DNA of 64,000 nt, from positions 82,664,987-82,728,986 of the forward strand of contig NC_134707.1 in assembly GCF_043290135.1 (NCBI RefSeq), given 5' to 3'. The translations under genes and the position numbers were made by a program. A model generated the notes under the pieces. The model ran no database searches, was not told the DNA's origin, and saw only the letters and a program-made list of their open reading frames with translations. This DNA comes from Rhipicephalus microplus (taxonomy: Eukaryota > Arthropoda > Arachnida > Ixodida > Ixodidae). Of this stretch, positions 46,213-57,584 are shown piece after piece (within the stretch, counting starts at the first letter, position 1; each line of letters starts with the position of its first letter).

Positions 46213-47261
46213 GGCAGATTTTGGTGCTCTAGAGATAACAAAATCACGTACAGTAAGCAAGCATTCCCACTTCTCATAAGCCTACAAGCACGTAGTCATG
46301 CGCATTGGTTTCGGGGGTCTCCTCGAAGTCGATGCTGCACTTCCCGTTCCGTAGTATCCCCTAGCAATACAGAGAGTTTCCTAAATATACACTAGAATGA
46401 ACTCCGGTGCTAGTGTCGATGGGAGCTGCAACGCATGGCCCTTCAGCGTGTGTGAGAATCATGAATATTACATGAATTTGCCTAATCTTCCTACTTTACG
46501 TTCCTTCTGGCCTCGCGCGGCTTGAAGCTGCTTTGTCGTGAAACAAGAATTAGCAAAATTTTTAGTAGTTACGTTTCAACACCTCAGATTTTTAGGCATA
46601 CCACTTCAAATCGGGTCACTAAGTCAAAAACAGTTTGTTTTTTATGCGAAAGAAAACCATAACACAGCAATAAACGAAGCCACAAGTGCATTCACCGCCA
46701 ACAAGCACAAAGGCTAGGCAAATTCGTGTCATACCTATAAATCCCATGGTCACTGAACGATAGCAGCACCAGGGCCAGGTCTAGCTAAAAAAAAAAAAAC
46801 CTCCATGGCTGTACGTACTCGGGATCTTTGACTCACTGCCTTTGCTTTGCAAGCATTTGATGTTGGGCTCGCGGTCACCTTCATCTTTAGTGATTTGGTG
46901 GTGAGAAGCGGAATCTATGAACTTTACGTTGCACGTAACCGTTATTATGGTCACAATTTTTTGTGGTCGACTGACCAGGAAGGACTCGGTACAAAGCTTC
47001 GCTTGTGAAAGAAAGCCGGTATAGTGATGTATAATATGTTATAACGCAAGCCCGGAGAAAGAAAAGTGAGAGGGCCGAAGCCTGTCCATGCCAGTACCAG
47101 AAAGATGTCTACCAGCTCGGCTACCACGCAGCCTGGCGTGACTTAGTGCGAGACGTTTTTAACTGCGATGTATTTCTTAGCCGCCTAAGTCTGGGTGCTT
47201 TCGTGGCCGTCTTCTTGACTTGATACTCTCTAAACAGCGCACTCAGCTGCATCCGAGTGTG
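46213..47261. other. Unassigned spacer upstream of a LINE
   Basis: No recognised element until ORF1 similarity begins near 47262. The 5' UTR of the LINE may lie in the last few hundred bases. Confidence 0.35.
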
Positions 47262-48187
47262 CTGAGCGCGCTGCATCAAGTAACACAACTGGGAAACATT
47301 GCAGTTAGATCTATTATACCAGCTGATGGTGCGACCACATCAGGAGTCATTTACAATATTAACACGGGAATCTGAAACGCAGACCTTCCTATACTTATAA
47401 AACCAGCGAGTCAAGACAACGTCATTGTCAGCGTTAGACGCCTTGGTAACACACGCTGTGTGCGAGTAACGTTCAAAGGTGTCTGTCTTCCCGCATACAT
47501 GGAGGTTGGTCACTTCCATCAACAAGTTCGGCCGTTTATTCCTAAACCCGTTCAATGCTTCAACTGTCAGAAGATCGGCCATGTAAAGGGTGTTTGCAGG
47601 AGCTCCGCAGCCTGCCCCCACTGCTCCAAACCACACGCAGAAGACAACTGTAGCGCAACCACGCTGAAGTGTCTTAACTGTCAGGGTGCTCACAAGGCTT
47701 CTTCCAAATAATGCCAGCCCATAAAGAAAGAATTTTCTATTCTGAAGCAAATGGTACGAGACAGCTCAACCCACAAGGAATCTGCTGAGAAAATCTCGCG
47801 ACGACGACGTCACCGTCGAAGGTCTTCACGTCAGAGAGCGCCAACTTCAGGTAATAAGTCGATGCATCAGGAAAGATCGCCAGCTGCAGTTTCCAGCACG
47901 GCAAACAGAGACGTTCGAAAGGAACACAGGGGCAGATTGGTCTCTACAGATAAGTGGCCATCACTTACACGTACATAACGCGCAGAAGAGCCGTAGCAGA
48001 AGCCGTCTTCATCAGACCAAGCTGCTGCAATGGAGGACTTGCGGAACACAGATCAGCAAGCGATAGCTCTTCTGCGATCCTTAATTAACGACATTCGCTT
48101 GTTGTTGAAGAACATGCACACAACGTCAGCAAGAAGTGAATTGCAACTACTGGGCACTTTGAGTCCAGTACTCGCAGCGCTTGAATA
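47262..48187 (+). pseudogene. LINE ORF1, gag-like with three zinc knuckles
   Basis: From about 47262 one frame reads ALHQVTQLGN, IIPADGATTSGVIYN, a stop near 47371, then VIVSVRRLGNTRCVRVTFKG and PFIPKPVQC. The zinc knuckles are CFNCQKIGHVKGVC (47556-47597), CPHCSKPHAEDNC and CLNCQGAH, followed by a stop at 47709. A basic region RRRRHRRRSS and a Ser/Gln-rich stretch lead to a coiled region and a stop near 48187. The frame is the same throughout, so a few point mutations killed it. Its missing amino end resembles the fragment at 22762. Confidence 0.75.
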
Positions 48188-48191
48188 AATA

Positions 48192-51100
48192 ATGGCTTAA
48201 CAGCCACTGAATTTCAGAGAAGAGGTCCAAAAGGCAGCTATTCTTCAATGGAATGCCCGGAGACTGAGATCACGCATCGCCGATTTCGATTGGTTCGTGT
48301 ACACGAATAAGTTCCCCATCATTGTCATCTGCGAGCCTTATTTGCAGAAAGAAATCAGACTTTCTGGTTATGAGTCATTCATGTCGCCTACAACTGCAGA
48401 CAATAACGTAGGTCTGATGTTTATTCGCCGCGACCTCACCTACACTCATCATCCGGTGTCACACTACGACGACAATCAATATATAAGTATAACAGTGAAG
48501 AAGAAAATGACCATCATAGTTGTGGGTGCCTACCTCTCTCCGTCAAGCCGTTTCGACCATACAAGACTACAAGGTATACTGTCAGCAAGTCCTAACCCAT
48601 GCATCATTATCGGCAAATTCAACGCTCATCATACAATGTGGGGAAGTTCGAACACCAACGTTAAAGTGAGAAAGTTGGTGCCCTTCGCCTCCGACAAGGA
48701 ACTTTTCTTGCTAAATGACGGTAGTTCAACGCTCTTGCGTGGTTGAAGGTATAGCAGCTGCCTTGACCTGGCCTTTGTCTCACGAAGCCTCGTCAGGCAT
48801 GCTGAGTGGTTTTCAGACATAAAAACGCATGGAAGTGACCGCATTATCACTTACGTCAAAATCGAAGGATTGTCCCATGCTAAGATACGCGATAGCGTTC
48901 AGAGAGTGGACTGGTTGAAATTTCAGTCTCGCATGGAAGAGCTATGTGAAGCAAACAGATACCTCGACATAGAGGAGATAATTAAAAGCACAATACACGA
49001 CACTACGTGTACCCTCACATGCTCTCCCAAAGTAACGGAATTTGACATCGAGTTAGAACGACTTCGAGCAGTCCGACGACGTGCTGAACGAAGATACCAA
49101 CGCACAGAGGCAATAGAAGACTTACGAGTCGCTCGACGTATACAAAAGAAGAATCAGCGCCGGATAAAAAAACTTGAATCACAATGTTGAACTGCTTTTT
49201 CTGAGTCGCTTGACCCACGAAAACATTTATCCCAATTGTGGAAGACGGTACGAGGTCTCCACACAAAACCCCCTCAGTAGTCCCCATTCAGGGCTCTCGC
49301 ACTTTCTGAACAGAGACGCGGTATTGACGTGGCAGAAGACTTCTGCGCCAAAGTATCTGGGCCACTCACAGGGCCAAATTGTCTTTGACCAACTGTCCAC
49401 AAACACTGGATTCCCGCATGGATATGTCTTTTTCTATCGTTGAACAAAGAGCGGCACTAGCTTTGTGTGGACGCACGTCGGCACCAGGGCCCGATAGAAT
49501 TTCTTACAGGGCCCTGTGTCATCTGGGTGTACGCGCGAGAACCCTGCTCCTGGAGTTGTACAGCAAATCCTGGCAAGATGGAACGCTCCCGACAAGCTGG
49601 AAGACAAGTCACCTAGTTTCACTTCTGAAGCCAAGCAAGTCACCGTTGGAGCTCTCATCTTATTGCCCGATCGCATTGGCCAGTTGTGTGGGCAATATTA
49701 TGGAGGGGATGATCTTGGGACGCCTGGAGTGGTACTTGGAGTGTAACAACATCTACCCAGATGCCATGGCAGAATTTCAGCGCGGTCGATCATCGATTGA
49801 CAACGTAGTCGACCTGGTCACTTATGTACAACACGAGAAATGCCGTAAGTGTCTCTGCGCATATTTGTTCTTAGACGCCAAAGGGGCGTATGACAACGTC
49901 ACGCATGAAGCTGTTCTCACCACTCTCGAAGATGTAAGAGTAGGTGGTTGGATGTATCGCTGGATACGTAGTTATTTGTCAATGCGATCCTTCTTTGTGA
50001 GCACTGAAGACGGTCAAACCTCTCCAAATTACAGCTACCATGGCGTCCTCCAGGGTGGCGTACTCAGCCCTGTGCTGTTCAATCTCGCGCTGATTGCTCT
50101 CACTGAGCATCTGCCAAGCACGGTAAGGCTATCAATGTGCACAGATGATATCTGCGTTTGGGCATCGGCTATAACACGCCTGCAGTTACGAGGAATAATT
50201 CAAAAAGCTGCCACTGAAACATTACGTTATCTCCGAACTCGAGGCTTGGAAATCTCTTCCAAAAAATTCGCCCTCGTAGCTTTTACACAAAAGCCTACGA
50301 ATAAGTGCACCATAAGCGTCAATGGTCAAACTGTACGATACTTTCTATCGCACAAGTTTTTGGGCGTCATAATTGACAGGAATCTATCAGAGCAATCACG
50401 TTTCGTACATGAAGAAATGGTTAATAGCCATCTGTAATATACTGAAGTTCTTTGCAGGGAAGACTTGAGGAATGTCTCCCACTGCAATGCTACAGCTGTA
50501 CAGGGTACTTTTTCTCGGTTTCCTGTGGTAAAGCTTACCGGCATTGACCAATGCAAGCAAAACAAGCCTTCGAAGTCTACAGAGTGTTCAGTCCTAGACA
50601 CTCCGGATTTGCCTCGGCTTGCCTTGTAGTGCGTCGACAATGGCTACTATAGCAATCGCCGGTGACCACTTCATCACGAGACATATCGACGTTGAGGCAC
50701 TCGGGACACATATAAGGCATATTGTTCAGACACCCTGCCACCACCTAGCCTCTTTACTAGCAGACAGACCACATTCGTCATTTTGCCGACCGGTAACCAC
50801 ATATCGCGATTCTTTGCCAACATGCTTCACACCCGCCGCCAAGATTTTGACTCCTCCATGGTGCCTATACGTGACATTCAGAAAAAAGCAGATATGTCGT
50901 CACCTTCTCTTAGGCAGCTTGCTCTGCTCTTGTTATACGAGATGTATCAAAGCTCTTTACACGTATACACCGAAGGCTCTGTTTTAGAGAAGAGTTCGAC
51001 GGTATCATTTGTTATACCAATAGAGACACGACAAGAAAATTCAAGACCTCCCACCTTACGACATCAACGGGAGCAGAGCTCACAGCTTTTCATGCCGCAT

Positions 51101-51870
51101 TGCAATTCATCAGCGATCAACAGCCACAAAATAGGACAATTTTCCGTGACTCAAAGGCGGCACTGCAAACCCTTCTATAACCTTTACGCCACGGCCCGTA
51201 CGATCAGCTGGTATTCGAGATTGCAGAAAAGATTCACCGATTCATTGAGAAAGGACATAAAATAGCCTTTTAATGGCTTCCAAGTTTTTGTGGAATAATT
51301 GGCAATGAACCGGCTGATCGAGCTACTTGTTCTGCCCATACTGAAAGCGATCACATATCAATTCCGCTCTCCAGAACTGACGCTGCATGGAAACTCCGCA
51401 CGCTTGCTCGCAAGCGCACAACATCACAATGGAACGAGTCACATTTCATCCATGCAGGGTTATACACCGTAGACCCAACTCTCAGTCTTCGAATTCCTCT
51501 GGAATTACGCCTACGCGACGCTACTATGCCGTGCAGATTATGGTTGGGCGTCGCATTTACCTATGCGTACGCGTTCCGCATATGAATGGCTGACACTGCT
51601 GCATGCGACCATTCCGGCAGTGACGAAAGAACTTGGCACATTCTGTGTGAATGCCCACAATACTCCTCGCAGAGACAGTCACTCTGCAATGCACGAGATG
51701 AACTGGACAAGCAGACTCTTTCAGAAGAAAGAATCCAGCGCTACCGACAGGACTTTATGTCGCAGAAGAAGGCTGTGAAGGCACTCCTGCGCTTCTTGCG
51801 TTCAACTGGCCTGTCCAAACGACTGCGATTGGAGCTCCCTAAATGTGTGCGCATGGGAATTTTTTTCTAA
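48192..51870 (+). pseudogene. LINE ORF2 (endonuclease, RT, RNase H, zinc motif), dead
   Basis: The endonuclease starts with AAILQWNARRLRSRIADF near 48237 and includes IICEPYL. The GDFNAH box reads GKFNAHHTMWG, so the catalytic Asp is Lys (48615-48617). After a linker, RT starts at about 49440 with LCGRTSAPGPDRISYRAL, then FLDAKGAYDNVTHE, GVLQGGVLSPVLFNLAL and TDDICVWA (catalytic Asp pair retained). A stop at 50437 is followed by RNase H in two frames: VYTEGSVLEKSSTVSF near 50963, then TGAELTAFHAALQFI and IFRDSKAALQTLL. The C-terminal CDHSGSDERTWHILCECPQY motif is near 51606-51665, ending LLRFLRSTGLSKRL. Endonuclease plus RNase H places it near I/R1/LOA. Confidence 0.85.
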
Positions 51871-54800
51871 TTTATTTTACATCTCTCTATTCTATCCTCT
51901 TTCGGACCCTTTTCCCAACCTTGTACAGGGTAGCAAACCAAATATTTTAGGTTAACCTCCCTGTCTCTTGCTTTTATTTATTTCTCTCTCTACTCCCATT
52001 TACGCTTCTTTTTATTTCATCATATTTTCTTTGAACAAATGATGACAAAGATACTGTTTCGTGTTTTTTAGCAATTTGTCACTGCTCAGAAAGCAATAGT
52101 TCGAAAAACGCAGACAGGAATCATAATACGAGCTACATACGCTAACCGATGATGTGAATATGAACATTCTCTAGGTGATAAGTCTGAAAATTTTCAGCTC
52201 GTAGTGTACTTTTACTTGCACTGACAGGCACTCAGACAACAAATAAAAGAAACAAGTTCTTGAAAATTTAATTAGGAGAAAGTGATAAATGTGCAGATCA
52301 CCAAAAAAAAAAACACGCTGCGAAAAAATTCGCCAGAGTCTTTCTTTACCTTTTATTATTTTGTAGCTTGCGCTGACTAAAATAAATGGATGTACAATAG
52401 CAACCGTTGCTAAAATGTTGCCGGATTGAATATCATGTGAAAATGCGTGTACTTCGACAAATTTCAAAACTGTTTTTACGTCTTTGCTGATTATAGGCTC
52501 TTGACTGTATCACTGGGATCGCCCTGAATGAGGTATGTTTGATGCTTATTCGATAAGAAAGTGAGAAATGCTAAATCAAAACAAGAGAAGTGGCTAAGTA
52601 CTTACAATCTTTGAATCCCTTCACGACCACGTTTGACGTTCGTTGCTACCACGATCTGTTCGCGCGTGTTAGTTACTAAGAACAAATATATACTGCGGCA
52701 CAATTCTTGCCTTAGAAGCAAGGCAAGAATTGAATGAAAAAAGTGAAATTTATTCAATGAAAAGAGTAAAAAAAGAAGCAAAAGCAATGAGGACGATAGC
52801 GGCAGTAAGCACCACACGAAGTTGAGGCAGAGCAAATGCACTTGTTGTGGCGCCCATTGCTACATAGCTAAAACATACTAATATAGCGTTTTTGTTGGGG
52901 GGGGGGCATTTTAACTTTCAAAACACGATATTATTTGGAGGCGCGCAGTGCTAAGGCAACTGGCATTAACGTCGGCTGCCGGGGGTGCCTTGACGTGGTG
53001 GTAACTGTAAGTAAAAGAAGTTCATTGCAGTGAAACGCCACCTAACCCCAGCCTCTTGGTCGGTATTTTAACTCGTTGCCACGAGCCTAATTGAGCATTC
53101 ACTGATTTTGCTTTGCCACCATGCCAGGATTACAGCCAAAACGACGCGATGATATTAGTACGAATGACCACCGAAAACTCTCACATCATCTGATGTGCAT
53201 TGCGATGAATTGCACTACCATTGTGGTTTATTGGCAGCTGACAATTTTTTTTCCACATTAACTCTTGCGGGCAGAGTTCAGATCTTTATGCGAAGCTGAA
53301 GTTGCCTCGGGAACACGGACTGGCGGCCAGAGACGGTTTGGTGAGTTTTACTTGAAGGCGTCAGAAATTTCGAATATAAACTAGCCGGATTATATCCCAC
53401 ACTATGATACAAATGAATAAAAGGTTCGCATAGTGCTACATAACTTTGTCACAGTGTCATAATGAGGCCTTCTGCGGTTATACGTGTACACGTTCTTGAA
53501 TATCCAACTAAGTGTTCATCCACAGAACAGTGTGAACATGCTTGCAAATATAGTGTCCTAGAAAGACCTGCAGAAATGCCGACTTGGCGTCCGTGATAAC
53601 GTTCTGGATATTTTCAAGTTCTGCCTGTTGGTGAGCGCTTATTTGACCAGCAGGCTGCTACACCACTATAAGTGGATAAAATGTTACCGTTGCGAAGGTT
53701 CACAATATGGTGTAATTTGACAGTCCCCAGAATAGCACCTTCGGTGAAATACGTATACAAACGAAGCATTTCATCTCAGACACAGACGCTGTGCTGTCGA
53801 CTGTTACAACACAGAGGACAATAAATATTGCACAGTCTACCCAAGATTGTGAGCGTTGTCAAGCGATTAAGATTTTTATAAAACATCACGGTAATTTTTA
53901 ATGAATTGAACTTTAAGTTAGTAAACGACATCTAAAACGGCCAGAGTCTGGCTAGTCGTTCTAGGTAACTGACACTTGTGACGTGCTGTTTGAACACAAA
54001 CATTTGCAGTTATTCGTGTTGAAACAGGATGTCAGAAGTGTCAAATAAATGACATCTTAGCAGCACAATTCGAAAAAAACATTTAACTTATACGCATACT
54101 CAAAACAGATTGAAAAAGCAATGTAACTTATACAGAAAATTTGAAGAGGTTTTCGTGTGCACACTGAAGATATAGAACACATATATTTTCATACAACTGT
54201 TTATTAGTATTTATGCTTAAGAGTATATGCATCTCTTAAATAATAATCTATGCACCTGCTTAAATGTACACCTAATGGGGTTATCTAAACATGCTACGAA
54301 TTATGTACTCGCGAGTGAGTCTCAAATCTCTGAATGGCAGCATGATCTTCCTGCGAAAAATATTGTCGGCACATCACCATTACACAAATGTAAATATTGC
54401 TAGAGCTGGTTAGTTTAAATTCTATCATTTGGGAAAATCGAACAACTTGGACGTTATATAGCTACACTGACCCGTAAATACAACCGGTATTCACTTGTGC
54501 AGCTCGCCTTTGGCAAATATCAAGCAGTTTATTGCCTTCCTGCCTGCATTGGTGGCTTATAGTGTAGTCCTATGTAGTCTTTACAGTTGGTCGGTATCAG
54601 TGATCATCAATGTGCGAAACATTATGCTTTAAAGTATGGCTCTGAGCGCATATTTATTGCGCCATTTCGGAATTCACGCGTTTACGGAATGACAATATTC
54701 ATTTTTTTGTATTGAAAACATCACTTTGCTTTCTGTAGCACTCTACTGGGTTCCTTAGTACTTTTCAGAGAGCAATAAATAATACGCTTTTAGTTGAAGA

Positions 54801-55713
54801 ATTTACAATCAGCTGTACAGCTTTCCGTTCGATGATAAGGGTCACACTCAGAGACAAGTGTAGAAATGATATCCTTAATAATTGTTTTCCTTAAATGAAA
54901 CAGATGATCTTTACAGGAAATAATAATGAAATGATATACTATAAAAATATTTTTATTTCCCTAAAAGAAAAAGACAATTTTTATAGCACAATGACCCACA
55001 ATATGAGTACTTTCATAAGAACTTTTTAGTATATTGGAGGCAAACGTAAAGCTATATATATTCATTCTTTCGCGTATAGTAATCAGTTCTTCTGTAGTCT
55101 TGCTGTTTATGTTTGGACGTAATACGAAGAAACAGAGGGGTGACTTCGCCAACACAAGCTACCGTATTTTTATTAGTGGAACTTGTTTTGGTTTACATCT
55201 GTCTTTTTTGATTTTGCTTGTTTCAGCGGTGCATGTACGAAGTGGCAAATAAAGTCGGCTTGAAGCGAGAGGCTGTGGATGACGCCGTTGCCGTCGGCAC
55301 AAAGGGAATGTTGTCATTCGGATGGAAATAAATAAAGAAGCATCATCGGAGAAGTTGTGCACACTTACAATACATCTTAGCCTAAGGACAAGTTTGGTTT
55401 AATATACACTATTCCAAATAATAAAGTTAGCTTTCCTGCTATGCATTTGAAAAAAGTAAAGTATTGTCGTTTAGTGCAAATAGCCTGTTTAAGCGTGGTT
55501 CGCTTACGAAATGACGTGCAAAAAGTGAGTCGGCTCTCTTGATATACACTCATAAGATACAAGCTGCAGTACCATCAACTAGGACAGCATCTACGCTTGA
55601 ATCCCGACAGGTGCCGCTATCACTTGTTCAAGTATGCTGTACAGAAAAGCATACTTGCGAATTAACAAAAAGGTTAACTACAAGTCATTGCGGACGTTAT
55701 TCACGTAAACGAA
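51871..55713. other. Long unassigned AT-rich region
   Basis: About 100 bases after 51870 are probably LINE 3' UTR. The rest shows no gene. One strong hairpin (52701-52732: 13-bp perfect stem, AGAAGC loop) and a G9 run near 52899 are the only notable structures. Open frames are under 100 codons and lack motifs. Confidence 0.45.
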
Positions 55714-56070
55714 TTGCTTGAACCCTCAGGCGTACGTAATGCAGGAAGCGTGTCTTCTGGTGTGCGGCAAATAAGTGCAAACATAAGTGCACCAGATAAA
55801 AAAGGAAGCCAACATTGTGCATATTGCAAGGACATTGAAGAAACGCATTATTGTTATTCGAGCTGGTATGTTTTCAAGATGTCTTCTGATTTCATTAAGG
55901 CATACGCACTAAGACAATACAATGGTAGGCTGGGACACCAATGTGACTGTGGGGGATCCAAAAGGCATTCATCGTCGCAAAGAGGCAGGCAATGTAAGAA
56001 AGCTGTAATAAAAAAAGTGAACATCATTTGGTGCCGGTTGTGTTCCCTCTCCATGCTTTCTGTGGTTTGA
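55714..56070 (+). pseudogene. Possible LTR-element gag zinc-finger remnant
   Basis: A 118-codon frame with HCAYCKDIEETHYC, then FIKAYALRQ, GHQCDCGGSKRH and RQCKK. The C-x2-C....H....C spacing and the xxFxKAYxL spacer resemble the zinc-knuckle end of BEL/Pao-type gag proteins. No capsid, protease or RT is adjacent, so the assignment is weak; it may also be chance. Confidence 0.3.
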
Positions 56071-56449
56071 CCTGACATCCATCGATCCCAGTCAGAAAAC
56101 GATCCTGCAATATTAGAGAGATTTGCGGAGCCATTACCCAGCACCACACAAGAACCTTTCGGCCGTGGATTCTGCGACGGTACGCCGATTTCAAACTAAT
56201 GCATACATAAGCTTTACCCACAGATTGCATGCGTACTAACCCACAGCATACAGAGACATATGTCTGTAGAGCGAAAGCACACCCACGCTCTACCACCGCG
56301 CAAAACCTGCTGATCGCGAGGAAAGGTTACGAGGTAACAGCAGAAATGATGTTCCTCTTCCAGTCATGGTAGCTTCTCACATCCTGTTGTAGTATTGTCG
56401 ACTCTGAATTCAAAGTGGTCACATACGATGATACCAAATGAGGGGATAT

Positions 56450-57012
56450 AACTTGTTCGAGGAGGATAAAGACTGGGCAGCACAGGTCTACAAGTATCGC
56501 CTGCGTATTTCATGTGTCTCAATGAGATGGCGGATGCACTAGCCACAGTATCTCTTAGTGGTCCGCTTATCCCGATTTCGCCTGATACAGCTTACGCGAC
56601 AGCAATAAGGTTTCGAAACTTACATGAATTGCATGAATTGAACTGCTACTCCTTGGATAAATTTCGAGATTTCGCACTTCTAATATGCTGCTAAAATAGA
56701 CAGTGGTGCGCAAAATGGCAATTGGAAGCTACTCATACAAGATTGCGTTGTAGAATTTTATAACTAAACTATTATTTGCATAAAGTTGGTCTAAAGGCGT
56801 CACCTTTATGTCAGTTTTGTGAAGAAATGGAAACGATAGATCATTTCTTTTTATTGTGTTGCCAATATTCTTATCAGCGGAAAAGATACCTTGTAGCTCC
56901 ACTTAAAAAATTGGGATTAGAATTAAATGTGGCAGTAATTTTATAACTTTGAAGCATTAAATTTGGGTATAGCGACAAGGACGTCTGCTCTGCGGTATTT
57001 GACTACATAATT
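56450..57012 (+). pseudogene. LINE ORF2 carboxy-terminal fragment (RNase H end, zinc motif)
   Basis: One frame gives NEMADALATVSLSGPLIPIS (about 56516-56575), the RNase H end, then CQFCEEMETIDHFFLLCCQY (56803-56862; C-x2-C-x8-H-x4-C) and KRYLVAPLKKLGLELNVAVI. Two or three stops interrupt it. Its terminal block matches the fragment at 60690-60886. Confidence 0.65.
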
Positions 57013-57185
57013 CAAACAAAGCGATTGCCATGTTAACGTGCCTTTTGATATATATCTATATATCATTCGTTTTAGACCCAACATTACCTCTGTCTCAAAT
57101 CGCATCTGATAGCCAGCAGGATTAACGGCACAACAGCTCTTGGAGGCTCTCGCTCCAGTTCTCAACAGTCTTCACTAGAAGCAAC

Positions 57186-57538
57186 ATGAACACCTGTTGC
57201 AAGCCCCGTCCCTATGTGCTGCAATGGAACGTCAGGTCTCTACGACCGCGCCATTCTGATCTCGTTCTTAGGCTCCCTGCAATGAAGAATCCGCCGGATG
57301 TTATAGCTCTGCAAGATACCAATGGGAGAAATGATGAGCTCAGACTTCCGGGTTACGTGGGCGTTCACAGCAATACCTGATGCAAGGTGATGGCGTGTGC
57401 ATCTTTCCAGTGTACAGACACCACACATCCACGAAATGCTACCAAAGCGTCATTGTACATACGATCTGATGTTCATTTCGCAGTGATCGACGCAAGTAAC
57501 CTCTGCGACGCAGACTTTGAATGTGTAGCAGGTACTAG
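57186..57538 (+). pseudogene. LINE endonuclease amino-terminal part, interrupted
   Basis: From an ATG at 57186: YVLQWNVRSLRPRHSDLVLR and VIALQDTNGRNDELRLPGYV, typical of the first half of an apurinic-type LINE endonuclease (the usual QET reads QDT). After a stop near 57378 the frame continues through DASNLCDADFECVAGTS and is cut at 57538 by gypsy element 2. The second half resumes near 61398. Confidence 0.7.
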
Positions 57539-57584
57539 TGTTACGTGATTTCGTCAAATTTCGGGCAGCCGTCAAATTCTAGAC

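Noticed and set aside
47340..47750. 136-codon minus-strand frame
   Set aside because: Antisense to the zinc-knuckle region of a LINE ORF1.
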